DNA from: Corynebacterium ciconiae DSM 44920
GTDB taxonomy: Bacteria; Actinomycetota; Actinomycetes; Mycobacteriales; Mycobacteriaceae
Direction of reading: 5' to 3'
DNA: 64,000 nucleotides
Assembly (NCBI RefSeq): GCF_030440575.1
Contig: NZ_CP047189.1
Span: forward strand, 682,001 to 746,000
This document shows, piece by piece, positions 55,260 to 63,408 of this stretch (positions within the stretch are counted from its first letter, which is position 1; each line of letters opens with the position of its first letter). A model generated the notes under the pieces. It did not search any database and was not told where the DNA came from. It saw nothing but the letters and a program-made list of their open reading frames with translations. The position numbers were made by a program, and so were the translations under genes.

Positions 55260-56581
55260 GCGATCCTCCTGAACACCCTGTTCGCGATAGTGGCTAGGAC
55301 AGTTCCTGCCAACGCTACCGCAGCAAGCCCAGCGCCGAGGCCAGCAGAAGAACCTGGCCACGCCCCCACCAGTGCAGTACCCAGTGCGCCACCGAGCTGC
55401 AGCATCAACCGTGTATGGGTGCCCACCACTGCGGCCTGCTCATCCGGCACACCCTCATAGGACGCTGAGAGTGCCACGAGGGTGCACGCTCCCAACCCCA
55501 GCCCGCGCAGGGCAGCAGCGACGAGAAGTCCCCAGCTCATCGAGGAAATAGTGTGGATTCCGAGAGTGGCTGCCCCCGCGACACCGAGGCCCGCACCCAT
55601 TACAAGAAACGCTGGGGTGGAGGCGAAGCATGTCTGCATGGCGCGCCGGGCTATCCACGCCCCGCCACCCTGTACGCCGAGGACCACTCCAGCCATCGAG
55701 GTGGTGCCGCCGAGCGTGTTGTGGATATGCAGTGAGGTGGACAGCAGGCTGCCATAGAAAACGCTACCAATGAGCACACATAGAATCATCGTGGTGGAAA
55801 AACGGGTATAGCGATAGATTGAGACGGACAGCAGCGGGTGTTCGCTGTGTAGATCCAGCAGACTAAAGAGAACAATGAGAAGCGCTGATGCTCCCAACAC
55901 AGCACCCAGCGTTGGAGCGGGTAGGTAGGAGGAGTAATTCAGGGCGCTCACCAGTCCCACGCCGCCGATCACCGCGGGGAGTGCTTGCACTATGCCCAAG
56001 GGTGCTGGGTGAGTCTGGGGCTCGGCTAAGCTGCCGCGGAAGATGAGCGCCAGCAGGACGAGCGGCAGGTTGATAGCAAAGAGCGGACGCCAGCCGACGA
56101 GTTCCTGCAGTAGTCCGCCGAAGAGTGGGCCGAAGGCAGGGGCGATAACGGCCGGGACCCCGATGGTGGTCAACGCTGCGCGCATTCCCGCACGCCCTAC
56201 AGCTTCCACCACGAGCGTGTGCACGGCTGGCATGATGAATCCACAGGCGAGGCCCTGCACCAGCCTGGCAGTCAGAAAAACAGTGACGGTGGGGCTTAAG
56301 GCCACAGCGACAGAGGCGAATGCGAAACCACCGAGTGCGATCTGCCATATAGTTCGGGTGCCGAAGCGGCGCATACAGGTGCTAGAGACGATAATGCCCA
56401 CCGTGGCGGTGAGTATAAACCCTGAAATACCCAGTGGAAGCGCTGCGGCTGAGCCAGAGATAGTTGTGGCAATAGCGGGCAGCAGCACAGTGACGATGCT
56501 GGAATCGATGAGGGGAAGCAGCGCCGAGAGCAGGAGGGCAGCAGTCGCTCGTCGGCTCAAGCAGGGCGTGGCAGTGTTCAT
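55256..56581 (-). CDS. MFS drug-efflux-type transporter (DHA2-like)
   Basis: About 441 residues from ATG 56581. ATG 56602 adds seven. Hydrophobic helices throughout, with LPLIDSSIVTVLLPAIATTI (motif D1-like of drug:H+ antiporters) in the first helix and the loop CMRRFGTRTIW as motif A. Probably 12-14 membrane segments. Substrate unknown. Coupled to the downstream XRE regulator gene by a 4-nt overlap. Confidence 0.82.
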   Translation of the reverse strand: MNTATPCLSRRATAALLLSALLPLIDSSIVTVLLPAIATTISGSAAALPLGISGFILTATVGIIVSSTCMRRFGTRTIWQIALGGFAFASVAVALSPTVTVFLTARLVQGLACGFIMPAVHTLVVEAVGRAGMRAALTTIGVPAVIAPAFGPLFGGLLQELVGWRPLFAINLPLVLLALIFRGSLAEPQTHPAPLGIVQALPAVIGGVGLVSALNYSSYLPAPTLGAVLGASALLIVLFSLLDLHSEHPLLSVSIYRYTRFSTTMILCVLIGSVFYGSLLSTSLHIHNTLGGTTSMAGVVLGVQGGGAWIARRAMQTCFASTPAFLVMGAGLGVAGAATLGIHTISSMSWGLLVAAALRGLGLGACTLVALSASYEGVPDEQAAVVGTHTRLMLQLGGALGTALVGAWPGSSAGLGAGLAAVALAGTVLATIANRVFRRIA

Positions 56582-56602
56582 GCAGCCCAGTATGCGAATC
56601 AT

Positions 56603-57135
56603 CTCTCTGCGCCAGCAGCTCGTGCAGGGGTGGCTCGCGAATACGGGCGAAGCCCCAGCTAGGGCCGCTCGTTCTTAGGAGAGTTTCAGACAGTTGTGCA
56701 GGGGCCACCCCCGAACACAAGCCATCGTGGGGCTCGTGTGACTGATGGGGAAATTGCGAATTTTGAACACAAAAGGGGGTTATCGAAGGTTTATTTTCCA
56801 CGCCTGGAATTAGCCTGAGTAACCGGCTGGTAAGTCAGGAACAAAAGAGTGTGTGCACTGGGCAAAGAGGGGGCAGAGGCCTAAGAGGGGAATAAGGGAA
56901 TGGGGCGTTTTTAGGCAGCGTGGCTCTTAGATAACGGTTGTGTCACGAATGTCTATGATCTATCCTCAACTCGTGTATCTACACTCTCTGTCCGGTAGGC
57001 CTGATGGTCTCGGAGAGAGAGCATCAGTCTGACCGCCGTGCAGTCTCGGCCGCCTAGCTCCATGTCACTGCCTCTCCTGTATAAGTGGGGGTGCGTGCGC
57101 CTTGGCGGGGCTGCATTTTCTAGGAAATGTGAGTT
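56603..57135. other. 533-bp intergenic region upstream of the SGNH hydrolase gene
   Basis: AT-richer than its surroundings and without a convincing gene. TATGAT (56954-56959) may be a -10 box for the rightward gene, giving a ~170-nt leader. Within it CTGATG (57001-57006) and CATCAG (57022-57027) pair as a small hairpin with an inner TCTC/GAGA extension. I do not recognise a known riboswitch. Confidence 0.4.
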
Positions 57136-58062
57136 ATGCGTCGTTTCTCCTCCTCCATCGTTAAGGCCACTGTCGCCGCGCTGACCGTGGCCACTATCGG
57201 TCTGGGCTCCGCTAATGTGGCCTCCGCCCAGCTGCCCCCGCTGCCGCCGCTTCCTCCGATGCCGGCTACTCCGGGTGTGCCCCCGGTGCCGGGCCTGCCC
57301 TTCCAGCCAGCTCCGGCGGGTGAGAAGGAGATGGTGACCTTCGGTGACTCCTTCACCGCCAACGCCGGCAAGGGTGGCCCCCGTGGCCTGCAGGCCGCTC
57401 AGAGCCCGCTCGTGCCGAACTGTGCCACCGACATGGAGAACTGGCCCAAGACCGCTGCCCGTGAACTGGGCTACTCGCTCGCTGACTGGTCCTGCAACGG
57501 TACCGGCGGTGCCCCCATCGTGCAGCTGCGCGCCTACTTGGAGCTCGCCATCCAGCAGGGCTCCATCGGTCCGGGCACCAAGGAAGTTGCCATGATGTAC
57601 GGCGGCCTGGACACCCTGCAGTGGGTGGACGCCGGCATGGACATGGCCAATATCCCCACCCCGGACTCCACCATCTTCCGCGAGTCCATGCGCGATGCCG
57701 CCGACCGCATCCGTCAGGTCGCACCGAACGCCCGCATCTCCCTGGTGTCCTACCCTGAGTTCGCCACCAATGACCAGGTGTGCTTGTTCAACGAGCAGAA
57801 CGTGCTGCACCCCATTGCCGCACCGGGCGCCACCCAGGTGCAGGAGAAGTTCCGCGACTCCCTGCGTAACGCCGCTCGCTACGCCGGTATGAACTTCGTG
57901 GACATCTACCCGGAGACCATCGGCCACGGCACCTGCGCCGCCCGTAACGAGGATCGCTGGGTGGCTGGCGTGGTGGACCCGGTGATCGGGCCGCTGCCGA
58001 ACCACCCGACCGTTCAGGGCACCAAGGCCATGGGCAAACTCGTCGCCCAGAAGCTGCGCTAG
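57136..58062 (+). CDS. secreted SGNH/GDSL-family hydrolase
   Basis: 308 residues. Signal peptide with basic start and hydrophobic core (MRRFSSSIVKATVAALTV), cleavage likely after ASA near residue 31. A proline-rich linker of repeated LPP/PPLP follows, then the SGNH domain with TFGDSFTANAG (nucleophile Ser), YGGLD (block III Asn replaced by Asp or equivalent) and PNHPTVQGTKAMG (catalytic Asp/His block). Four cysteines may form disulfides. Likely an extracellular esterase. Substrate unknown, with lipid or mycolate esters possible. Confidence 0.85.
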   Translation: MRRFSSSIVKATVAALTVATIGLGSANVASAQLPPLPPLPPMPATPGVPPVPGLPFQPAPAGEKEMVTFGDSFTANAGKGGPRGLQAAQSPLVPNCATDMENWPKTAARELGYSLADWSCNGTGGAPIVQLRAYLELAIQQGSIGPGTKEVAMMYGGLDTLQWVDAGMDMANIPTPDSTIFRESMRDAADRIRQVAPNARISLVSYPEFATNDQVCLFNEQNVLHPIAAPGATQVQEKFRDSLRNAARYAGMNFVDIYPETIGHGTCAARNEDRWVAGVVDPVIGPLPNHPTVQGTKAMGKLVAQKLR

Positions 58063-58091
58063 ACAGAAGCTTCTCACTGCACAGCTGATCG

Positions 58092-58124
58092 CCGCCCTCA
58101 CACCTTTCTCTGGTGTGGGGGCGG
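58092..58124 (+). terminator. hairpin terminator after the SGNH hydrolase gene
   Basis: Arms CCGCCCTCACACC (58092-58104) and GGTGTGGGGGCGG (58112-58124) pair with one wobble, followed by TTGT. It lies 20 bp upstream of the cobD start. Confidence 0.65.
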
Positions 58125-58144
58125 TTGTCGTAGGCTTACACCCC

Positions 58145-59119
58145 ATGAGAGGTTCATCGAGGGGCCGCGCTGGGGCCCGCGGCATTATTGCCGGTGTAGT
58201 GGCCGATCGAGTGATCGGCGATCCCCAGCGCGCCCATCCCGTGGCTTTGTTTGGTCGCTATGCGCTGTGGTTGGAGCGTCATCTCTACGGTGATTCCATT
58301 GCGCGCGGCGCAGTTTTTTGGGCCGCAGCCGTGACCCCCGTCGTGGGCCTGACCCGACTGGCAGCACGGCGCGCCCCCGAGGTCACCATGGCGGTGGTGC
58401 TGTGGGCCAGCCTGGGAGGCACCACCCTTGAGCGCGTTGGCCTCAGCCTCGCCGAGGCGCTCGAAAAAGACGATAGCGAGGCCGCCCGCAGCTGGATACC
58501 GTGGCTGTGCTCCCGCGATCCACAGCTACTCGATGCACCAGACATGGCCCGGGCGGGCACCGAATCCCTGGCAGAAAACACCTCCGATGCTGCAGTGGTG
58601 CCGCTAGTCCTTGCCGCCACTGGTCGGCCTGAGCTGGTGGCCGCCCATCGCGCAATCAACACCCTCGACGCCATGGTGGGCTACCGCTCCGAACGCTACC
58701 TGCGTTTCGGCCGGGTGGCCGCGGTGGTCGATGACATTGTGGCCTATGTGCCCGCCCGCATCAACGGCGCCCTGCACGTAGGACTGGCCGCCACCCGCGG
58801 CTGCGCCCGAGCCACCCTAAGGATGTGGCGTGAGCAAGCCCCCCAGCACCCCAGCCCGAACGCCGGGGTTGTGGAATCCACTGCGGCCGGCTACCTCGGA
58901 GTGCGCCTCGGCGGGCCCACCGTGTATGCCCACGGCACAGAAAACCGGCCCCATCTTGGGGCCGGCGCGCCGCCGACGGTGAGCGATCTGCGGGCAGGGG
59001 TGCAGCTAGCACGCCGTACCCAGGTTCTCGCGGCGGTGGGGTCAGTGCTGGTGGCTCAGAAGCGTTCCTCGTCGCGTTCCGCGCGACGGTGGAAGGCGCT
59101 ATTGCGCTTCTCGCCATAG
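58145..59119 (+). CDS. cobD: adenosylcobinamide-phosphate synthase (CobD/CbiB)
   Basis: 324 residues from ATG 58145. A frame opening at 58115 enters the terminator. Integral-membrane cobalamin enzyme joining (R)-1-amino-2-propanol (phosphate) to the corrin ring. The VADRVIGDPQRAHPVALFGR start, AGTESLAENTSDAAVVPL and NTLDAMVGYRSERYLRFGRVAAVVDDI are diagnostic. TAGGCT (58133-58138) 6 nt before the ATG suggests a leaderless mRNA. Its last 64 nt lie antisense over the end of the SURF1 gene. Confidence 0.9.
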   Translation: MRGSSRGRAGARGIIAGVVADRVIGDPQRAHPVALFGRYALWLERHLYGDSIARGAVFWAAAVTPVVGLTRLAARRAPEVTMAVVLWASLGGTTLERVGLSLAEALEKDDSEAARSWIPWLCSRDPQLLDAPDMARAGTESLAENTSDAAVVPLVLAATGRPELVAAHRAINTLDAMVGYRSERYLRFGRVAAVVDDIVAYVPARINGALHVGLAATRGCARATLRMWREQAPQHPSPNAGVVESTAAGYLGVRLGGPTVYAHGTENRPHLGAGAPPTVSDLRAGVQLARRTQVLAAVGSVLVAQKRSSSRSARRWKALLRFSP

Positions 59120-59985
59120 CGGGCCCGCTTCGGCGGGGCCTCGGTGGGAGTTTCGCTGAGATAGGGCTGCGGTTGGGAGAGCGGGTCCAGCGCCGAAGCC
59201 TGCGCCATGTCCTCCTCATCGCGGCGGCGCTCGCGCAGCTCGGCGAAGACAAAATAGCCGAGGGCAAGTGGCGCCATGATGCCGAAGGCGATCCACTGCA
59301 AACCATAGGAGAGATACGGGCCGCTCTCCTTCGCCGGCAGTGGCTGGGCGGTAAGCACACCAGGCTGATCGGCGGTGAGCTGCACAAAATCGTGGGCCAG
59401 CGGGAGACCGGTGAGCTCAGAGATCTGTTCGGTATTAATGCCCCACACCTGCTCATAGCCCTGATCGTTCATCGGGGCCTGGGTGGGGGTTGGCTCATCA
59501 ACCCGCACGTGGGTGGTGAGAGTCACCTCGCCGCTCGGGGCGGGGGCGATCGGCGGCACCTCGGTGTTGCGGGCCGGAACATAGCCGCGATTGACTAACA
59601 CGATCTCGCCGGAGTCCAGCTCGAAGGGGGTCAGCGCATTGAAGGCGGGGCCACCACCGACAGGACGCATGCGCAATAGCACCTCGTGTTCGGGCACATA
59701 GTGCCCGCGTAGGATCGCCCGGTGCCATTCATCGCTCGGGTCGATCCTGCCGCTGTCATCAGCCAGCTCAGCAAAGTCCACTGGTTGTACCGCGAAGGCG
59801 GCATCGAGCTGCTCGTTACGCTCATTGGTATCGGAGTTCTTGCCCAACTGCCACGGCGCGAGCACCGCGATGGCGAGATAGGTGAAACCGACCACGAGCA
59901 CGGCGGCGATCACCCAGCCAGGGTTCAAAAAAGCCTTCAGGCCGGGCTTGTCGCTGCCCGTGATGGGGCTATTGTTTCCAGACAC
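59056..59985 (-). CDS. SURF1-family protein
   Basis: 309 residues. Two membrane helices flank an exported domain: the first is WVIAAVLVVGFTYLAIAVL (residues ~24-42) and the second is SYGLQWIAFGIMAPLALGYF near the C-terminus. SURF1 landmarks are APWQLGK early, then VNRGYVP and PYLSYGLQWIAF. It assists cytochrome c oxidase assembly. The C-terminal tail (~60 residues) is charged and overlaps cobD antisense. Confidence 0.9.
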   Translation of the reverse strand: MSGNNSPITGSDKPGLKAFLNPGWVIAAVLVVGFTYLAIAVLAPWQLGKNSDTNERNEQLDAAFAVQPVDFAELADDSGRIDPSDEWHRAILRGHYVPEHEVLLRMRPVGGGPAFNALTPFELDSGEIVLVNRGYVPARNTEVPPIAPAPSGEVTLTTHVRVDEPTPTQAPMNDQGYEQVWGINTEQISELTGLPLAHDFVQLTADQPGVLTAQPLPAKESGPYLSYGLQWIAFGIMAPLALGYFVFAELRERRRDEEDMAQASALDPLSQPQPYLSETPTEAPPKRARYGEKRNSAFHRRAERDEERF

Positions 59986-59990
59986 GTAGC

Positions 59991-60479
59991 TCAGCTTAGC
60001 GAAGTCGCCTCGCGCACCCAGTCCACAATCCCAGGCGTGGCCGCCTCAATCTGCACACGGGTGGTACTAAAACCCTCGGCGTCGCCGTAATACGGATCTT
60101 CCACGATGGCTTCCGGATCGGAATCTGGGTCGAAGGAACGAAGCAGCCGAATACGCTCCGGATCGGCGCCCTGGGCCTGAAGGTCACGCACATGGCCGTG
60201 GTCGAGTGCCACCAGCAGGTCGGCGTCGATAAGCGAACTCGATAGCTGCTGGGCGCGATGCGACTCGCCATCATAGCCGTGGGCCGCCAGCTCGGCGCGG
60301 GCGCGACGATCCGCCTGCTGTCCGCTGTGCCAGCCGCCGATACCGCAGGAAGAGATCTCGACGGCATCGTCTAGCCCGGCGTCTTCGACTGCGGCCCGCA
60401 CGATGACCTCGGCCATGGGGGAGCGGCAAATATTGCCGGTGCAGACGAACACAATATGGGGCTTAGCGGAAGTAGTCAT
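59991..60479 (-). CDS. low-molecular-weight protein-tyrosine phosphatase
   Basis: 162 residues from ATG 60479. The P-loop VCTGNICRSPMAE (CX5RS) is at residues 13-19, and the general-acid Asp lies in the EDPYYG loop near residue 130. Mycobacterial relatives (PtpA) are secreted and act on host or envelope kinases. Whether this one is exported is not visible. Overlaps the upstream HAD gene by 17 nt, so the two are co-transcribed. Confidence 0.92.
   Translation of the reverse strand: MTTSAKPHIVFVCTGNICRSPMAEVIVRAAVEDAGLDDAVEISSCGIGGWHSGQQADRRARAELAAHGYDGESHRAQQLSSSLIDADLLVALDHGHVRDLQAQGADPERIRLLRSFDPDSDPEAIVEDPYYGDAEGFSTTRVQIEAATPGIVDWVREATSLS
60225..60234 (-). repeat. GCTTATCGAC word, copy 15
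   Basis: In the low-molecular-weight phosphatase gene, read as SLIDA. Extension GCCGACC. Confidence 0.85.
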
Positions 60480-61122
60480 CGAGAATCCTTTCGGTGGCTG
60501 CAAAATCGGGTGCGGAGTGGGTGGCCTCCGCGTACTCGGCCGGGCGCCCGTATCCCCACTCGGCCGCGATTGAGTCGATCGACCGTGCGGTCGCCGCCTC
60601 GAAATCGTGGATGCGATCGCCCACCAGAACCACCCGGTCGCGGCTGGGATCGATCGCGAGGGAATCCAACACATAGTCGAGCACCGCAATTTTAGTGCGC
60701 CGAGTGCCATGCTCTTCGGCCGCCCCAAGAAAATCGAGATGCTCCATCATTCTGAAGTGCTCCAAGGTGCGGCGAGCAAAGGCCTCGCCCTTACTGGAAC
60801 AGGTAGCCACCTTCAGCCCCTCGGTGGCGGCGGCGCGGCGCAAGAAATCGAGCGCACCGGGATAGGGTTGGGACATCGACCATCCCGACTCGCCGAAATA
60901 GCGCAGATAGGTATGCAAGCCCCGGCGGGCCTCATCCTCATCCATGCCTAACCGGCCCAACGTCTCCTCCATCGGTGGACCAGCGATGGTGGAGAGGAAC
61001 TCCTCACTAGGGCGATCCACCCCGAGCTCATCCAAAGCGAGCAGCAGACTGTGGCGGATTCCGGCGAAGGAATCAACGAGCGTTCCATCGATATCGAGCA
61101 GTAGAAAACTCCCAGAACTCAT
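60463..61122 (-). CDS. HAD hydrolase (phosphoglycolate phosphatase-like)
   Basis: 219 residues from ATG 61122 (MSSGSFLLLDIDGTLVDS). A longer frame to 61146 is less likely. Motif I is LDIDGTLVDS (nucleophile and acid Asp), motif II ATCSSKG, and the acidic motif IV lies in VVLVGDRIHDFEAA. A helical cap at residues ~20-90 places it in subfamily IA. Substrate unknown. Co-transcribed with the phosphatase gene it overlaps. Confidence 0.87.
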   Translation of the reverse strand: MSSGSFLLLDIDGTLVDSFAGIRHSLLLALDELGVDRPSEEFLSTIAGPPMEETLGRLGMDEDEARRGLHTYLRYFGESGWSMSQPYPGALDFLRRAAATEGLKVATCSSKGEAFARRTLEHFRMMEHLDFLGAAEEHGTRRTKIAVLDYVLDSLAIDPSRDRVVLVGDRIHDFEAATARSIDSIAAEWGYGRPAEYAEATHSAPDFAATERILDDYFR

Positions 61123-61172
61123 GCCGTCCAGTCTGGCAGAAACCACAGCGCCATGCTTTAGGCTTAACGCTT

Positions 61173-62201
61173 GTGTCCCTCTACGATCTGCACTATCACG
61201 GTGATGTGTCGGCGGCCGCCGCCGAGCTCGACTTCGCGGTCAATGTTGCCGCCCGCACCCCCGAGTGGCTCCGAGCCGCGCTGCACGCCGAACTCGATAA
61301 CCTGAGGGACTATCCCGATCACGGGCTGGCGGCTGCCGCGAGGCAGGCCATCGCAGAGATGCACGGGGTGCCGGCCGAGAATGTGCTGTTGCTGGCAGGC
61401 GCCGCCGAGGGCTTCGCGCTGCTTGGGCGGCTGGAACCGCGTCATCCCGTGGCGATCACCCCCAGTTTCACCGAACCGGCGGCCCAGCTGCTCGACCAGG
61501 GTTATCAGGTGCAGCTGTGTTATACCGGCGATGACTTCGCGCTGCCATCGCCGCCGCCGGAAGCGGACATGGTGGTGTTGGGCAACCCCACCAATCCCAC
61601 CGGCCGGCTCTATAGCGCCAGCGACATCGCCGCCGTGAGTGCTCCTCATCGCACCGTGGTGGTGGACGAGGCCTTCATGGATATTGTCGGCGAGCAATAC
61701 AGCCAGATTCCCTCGGCCGCGGCGGGCAGATATGTGGTGCTGCGCTCGCTGACAAAAACTTTCGCCGTGGCGGGATTGCGCTGCGGCTACGCGGTGGCTA
61801 GCACTGAAGTTCTCGAGCAATGGGCGCGCTACCGCCCGCCTTGGCCGTTGGGCACCCTGCAGTATCGCGCTTTTCTCTCCATCGCCGAGCACGGCGCGAG
61901 CTTTCTTCGCCACCACCGGCAGTGGCTGGCCGAGGCCAAACAGCGCCAATGTGCCCTGCTCGCCCCGCACGCCACGATCCACCTCCCCGATTCGCCCGCC
62001 CCCTTCATGCTCATCGAGCCGCACTGCGCCCATCCCGAGCGGGTGCGCCGCGTCATGGCCCAGGCCGGGGTGAGCGTGCGGCCCTGCCATAGCTTTCCTG
62101 GACTGGATGAGCGCTATTGGCGGCTCGCTGTCCGCGAGGAGGCGAGCGTGCGCAGGCTTATCGACGCCTACCTGCACGCCATCGCCGCCACCACGGAGTA
62201 G
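61173..62201 (+). CDS. CobC-like PLP-dependent aminotransferase / L-threonine-O-3-phosphate decarboxylase
   Basis: 342 residues, fold-type I PLP enzyme of the HisC/CobC group. LRDYPDHG, LGNPTNPTGRLY (HNPTGR equivalent), VVDEAFMDI and the PLP-lysine motif RSLTKTFAVAGLRCGY are visible. It matches the Rv2231c-type CobC of mycobacteria, so with CobD 3 kb upstream it may make aminopropanol for cobalamin. GTG start. TAGGCT (61159-61164) lies 8 nt upstream, so it may be leaderless. It could instead be a histidinol-phosphate aminotransferase homologue. Confidence 0.85.
   Translation: MSLYDLHYHGDVSAAAAELDFAVNVAARTPEWLRAALHAELDNLRDYPDHGLAAAARQAIAEMHGVPAENVLLLAGAAEGFALLGRLEPRHPVAITPSFTEPAAQLLDQGYQVQLCYTGDDFALPSPPPEADMVVLGNPTNPTGRLYSASDIAAVSAPHRTVVVDEAFMDIVGEQYSQIPSAAAGRYVVLRSLTKTFAVAGLRCGYAVASTEVLEQWARYRPPWPLGTLQYRAFLSIAEHGASFLRHHRQWLAEAKQRQCALLAPHATIHLPDSPAPFMLIEPHCAHPERVRRVMAQAGVSVRPCHSFPGLDERYWRLAVREEASVRRLIDAYLHAIAATTE
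62156..62165 (+). repeat. GCTTATCGAC word, copy 16
   Basis: Near the end of the CobC-like gene, read as RLIDA. Extension GCCTACC. Confidence 0.85.
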
Positions 62202-62253
62202 GCAACTACGCTGGGGCGGTAGCAGCCCGCACACACGCAAGCTAGGAGTAACT

Positions 62254-63399
62254 GTGCCTATGAGCTACACCGTGGCCGATATTCGCCGCATTATGGACCG
62301 CGCCTATCCGCCCTACCTGGCGGAGTCTTGGGACAAAGTGGGATTGATCTGCGGCGACCCAGCCGCAGAGGTGCGCTCTGTGGGCTTCGCCCTTGACTGC
62401 ACTCTCGAGGTGGCCACCCGTGCCGTGGAGCTGGGGCTGGACATGCTGATTGTGCATCACCCCTTGCTGCTGCGCGGGGTGAACTCCGTGGCCGCCGACA
62501 CCCCTAAGGGCCAGGTGCTGCACACTCTCATTCGCGGCCAGGTGGCCCTCTTTGCCGCCCACACTAATGCCGATTCCGCTCGGCCGGGCGTAAACGATGC
62601 ACTCGCCGAGCTGGTGGGCATCACCCCCGGTAGGCCGATCAAGCCCATCGATCCGGAGGGGCTGGATAAGTGGGGCGTGCAGGTACCCGAGAGTCACCTG
62701 GAGCAGGTGAAACAGGCGCTGTTTAGCGCCGGCGCTGGGGAGATCGGCCACTACTCCCAGTGCGCGTACAGCTTCCGCGGCACCGGCCAATTCGAGCCCC
62801 AAGAAGGAGCCGATCCCTATGACGGGGAGGTGGGCACGCTTCAGCACACCGCCGAATGGCGGGTCGAGTGCGTGGCCCCGCGTGCCCGTCGGCGAGACAT
62901 CTACGCCGCTGTGCAGCAGGCCCACCCGTATGAGGAGGTGGCCTTCGATATCGTTGAACTCGCCGGAATCACTGACGTGGAGCAGGCCTATGGTTTGGGC
63001 CGCATTGGGCAGCTCCCCGAGCCGATGCGCCTGGGCGACTACGTCCAGCAGGTGGCAGATGCCCTGCCTGAGACCGCGTGGGGTATCCGCGCTACCGGCG
63101 ATCCGGAGCAGCTGGTGCAGCGCGTGGCGGTATCCTCCGGGGCTGGGGACAGCTTCTTGGACACCGTGCGTGGATTGGGGGTGGATGTCTACGTCACCTC
63201 GGATCTGCGGCACCACCCGGTGGACGAATATCTGCGCGCCGGCGGTCCCGCGGTGATTGACACCGCCCACTGGGCCAGCGAGTTCCCGTGGACGTCGCAG
63301 GCCAGCGAGCTGATCGCGGAAGAAACAGGGCTAGACACTACAATCATCGACATCCGTACCGACCCGTGGACGATGTCCGCACACCCGCACCACCACTAG
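62254..63399 (+). CDS. Nif3-like dinuclear metal centre protein
   Basis: 381 residues from GTG 62254, with AGGAG 5 nt upstream. ATG 62260 is the alternative, and a frame to 62107 is rejected as out of frame with family starts. N-terminal half: SWDKVGLICGD, LDCTLEVA, LIVHHPLLLRG (metal His) and FAAHTNADSA. The middle carries an inserted ~110-residue CutA-like domain, and the C-terminus has DLRHHP and IDTAHWASEFP metal ligands. The function of Nif3 proteins is not known, though GTP cyclohydrolase-like folds bind two metals. Confidence 0.9.
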   Translation: MPMSYTVADIRRIMDRAYPPYLAESWDKVGLICGDPAAEVRSVGFALDCTLEVATRAVELGLDMLIVHHPLLLRGVNSVAADTPKGQVLHTLIRGQVALFAAHTNADSARPGVNDALAELVGITPGRPIKPIDPEGLDKWGVQVPESHLEQVKQALFSAGAGEIGHYSQCAYSFRGTGQFEPQEGADPYDGEVGTLQHTAEWRVECVAPRARRRDIYAAVQQAHPYEEVAFDIVELAGITDVEQAYGLGRIGQLPEPMRLGDYVQQVADALPETAWGIRATGDPEQLVQRVAVSSGAGDSFLDTVRGLGVDVYVTSDLRHHPVDEYLRAGGPAVIDTAHWASEFPWTSQASELIAEETGLDTTIIDIRTDPWTMSAHPHHH

Positions 63400-63408
63400 A
63401 GGAGAATC

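Noticed and set aside
57001..57027. A ydaO (c-di-AMP) riboswitch upstream of the SGNH hydrolase
   Set aside because: Only a short hairpin is present. The long conserved cores expected of that class are not visible.
4970..62165. Reading GCTTATCGAC as an FtsK-orienting (KOPS-like) or Chi-like polar element
   Set aside because: Such elements are strongly strand-biased along a replichore. Here 9 copies are on one strand and 7 on the other in a single 64-kb segment.
4970..62165. GCTTATCGAC as DnaA boxes
   Set aside because: The DnaA consensus is TTATCCACA. All copies have TTATCGAC, lacking the second half, and they are evenly dispersed and not clustered at an origin.
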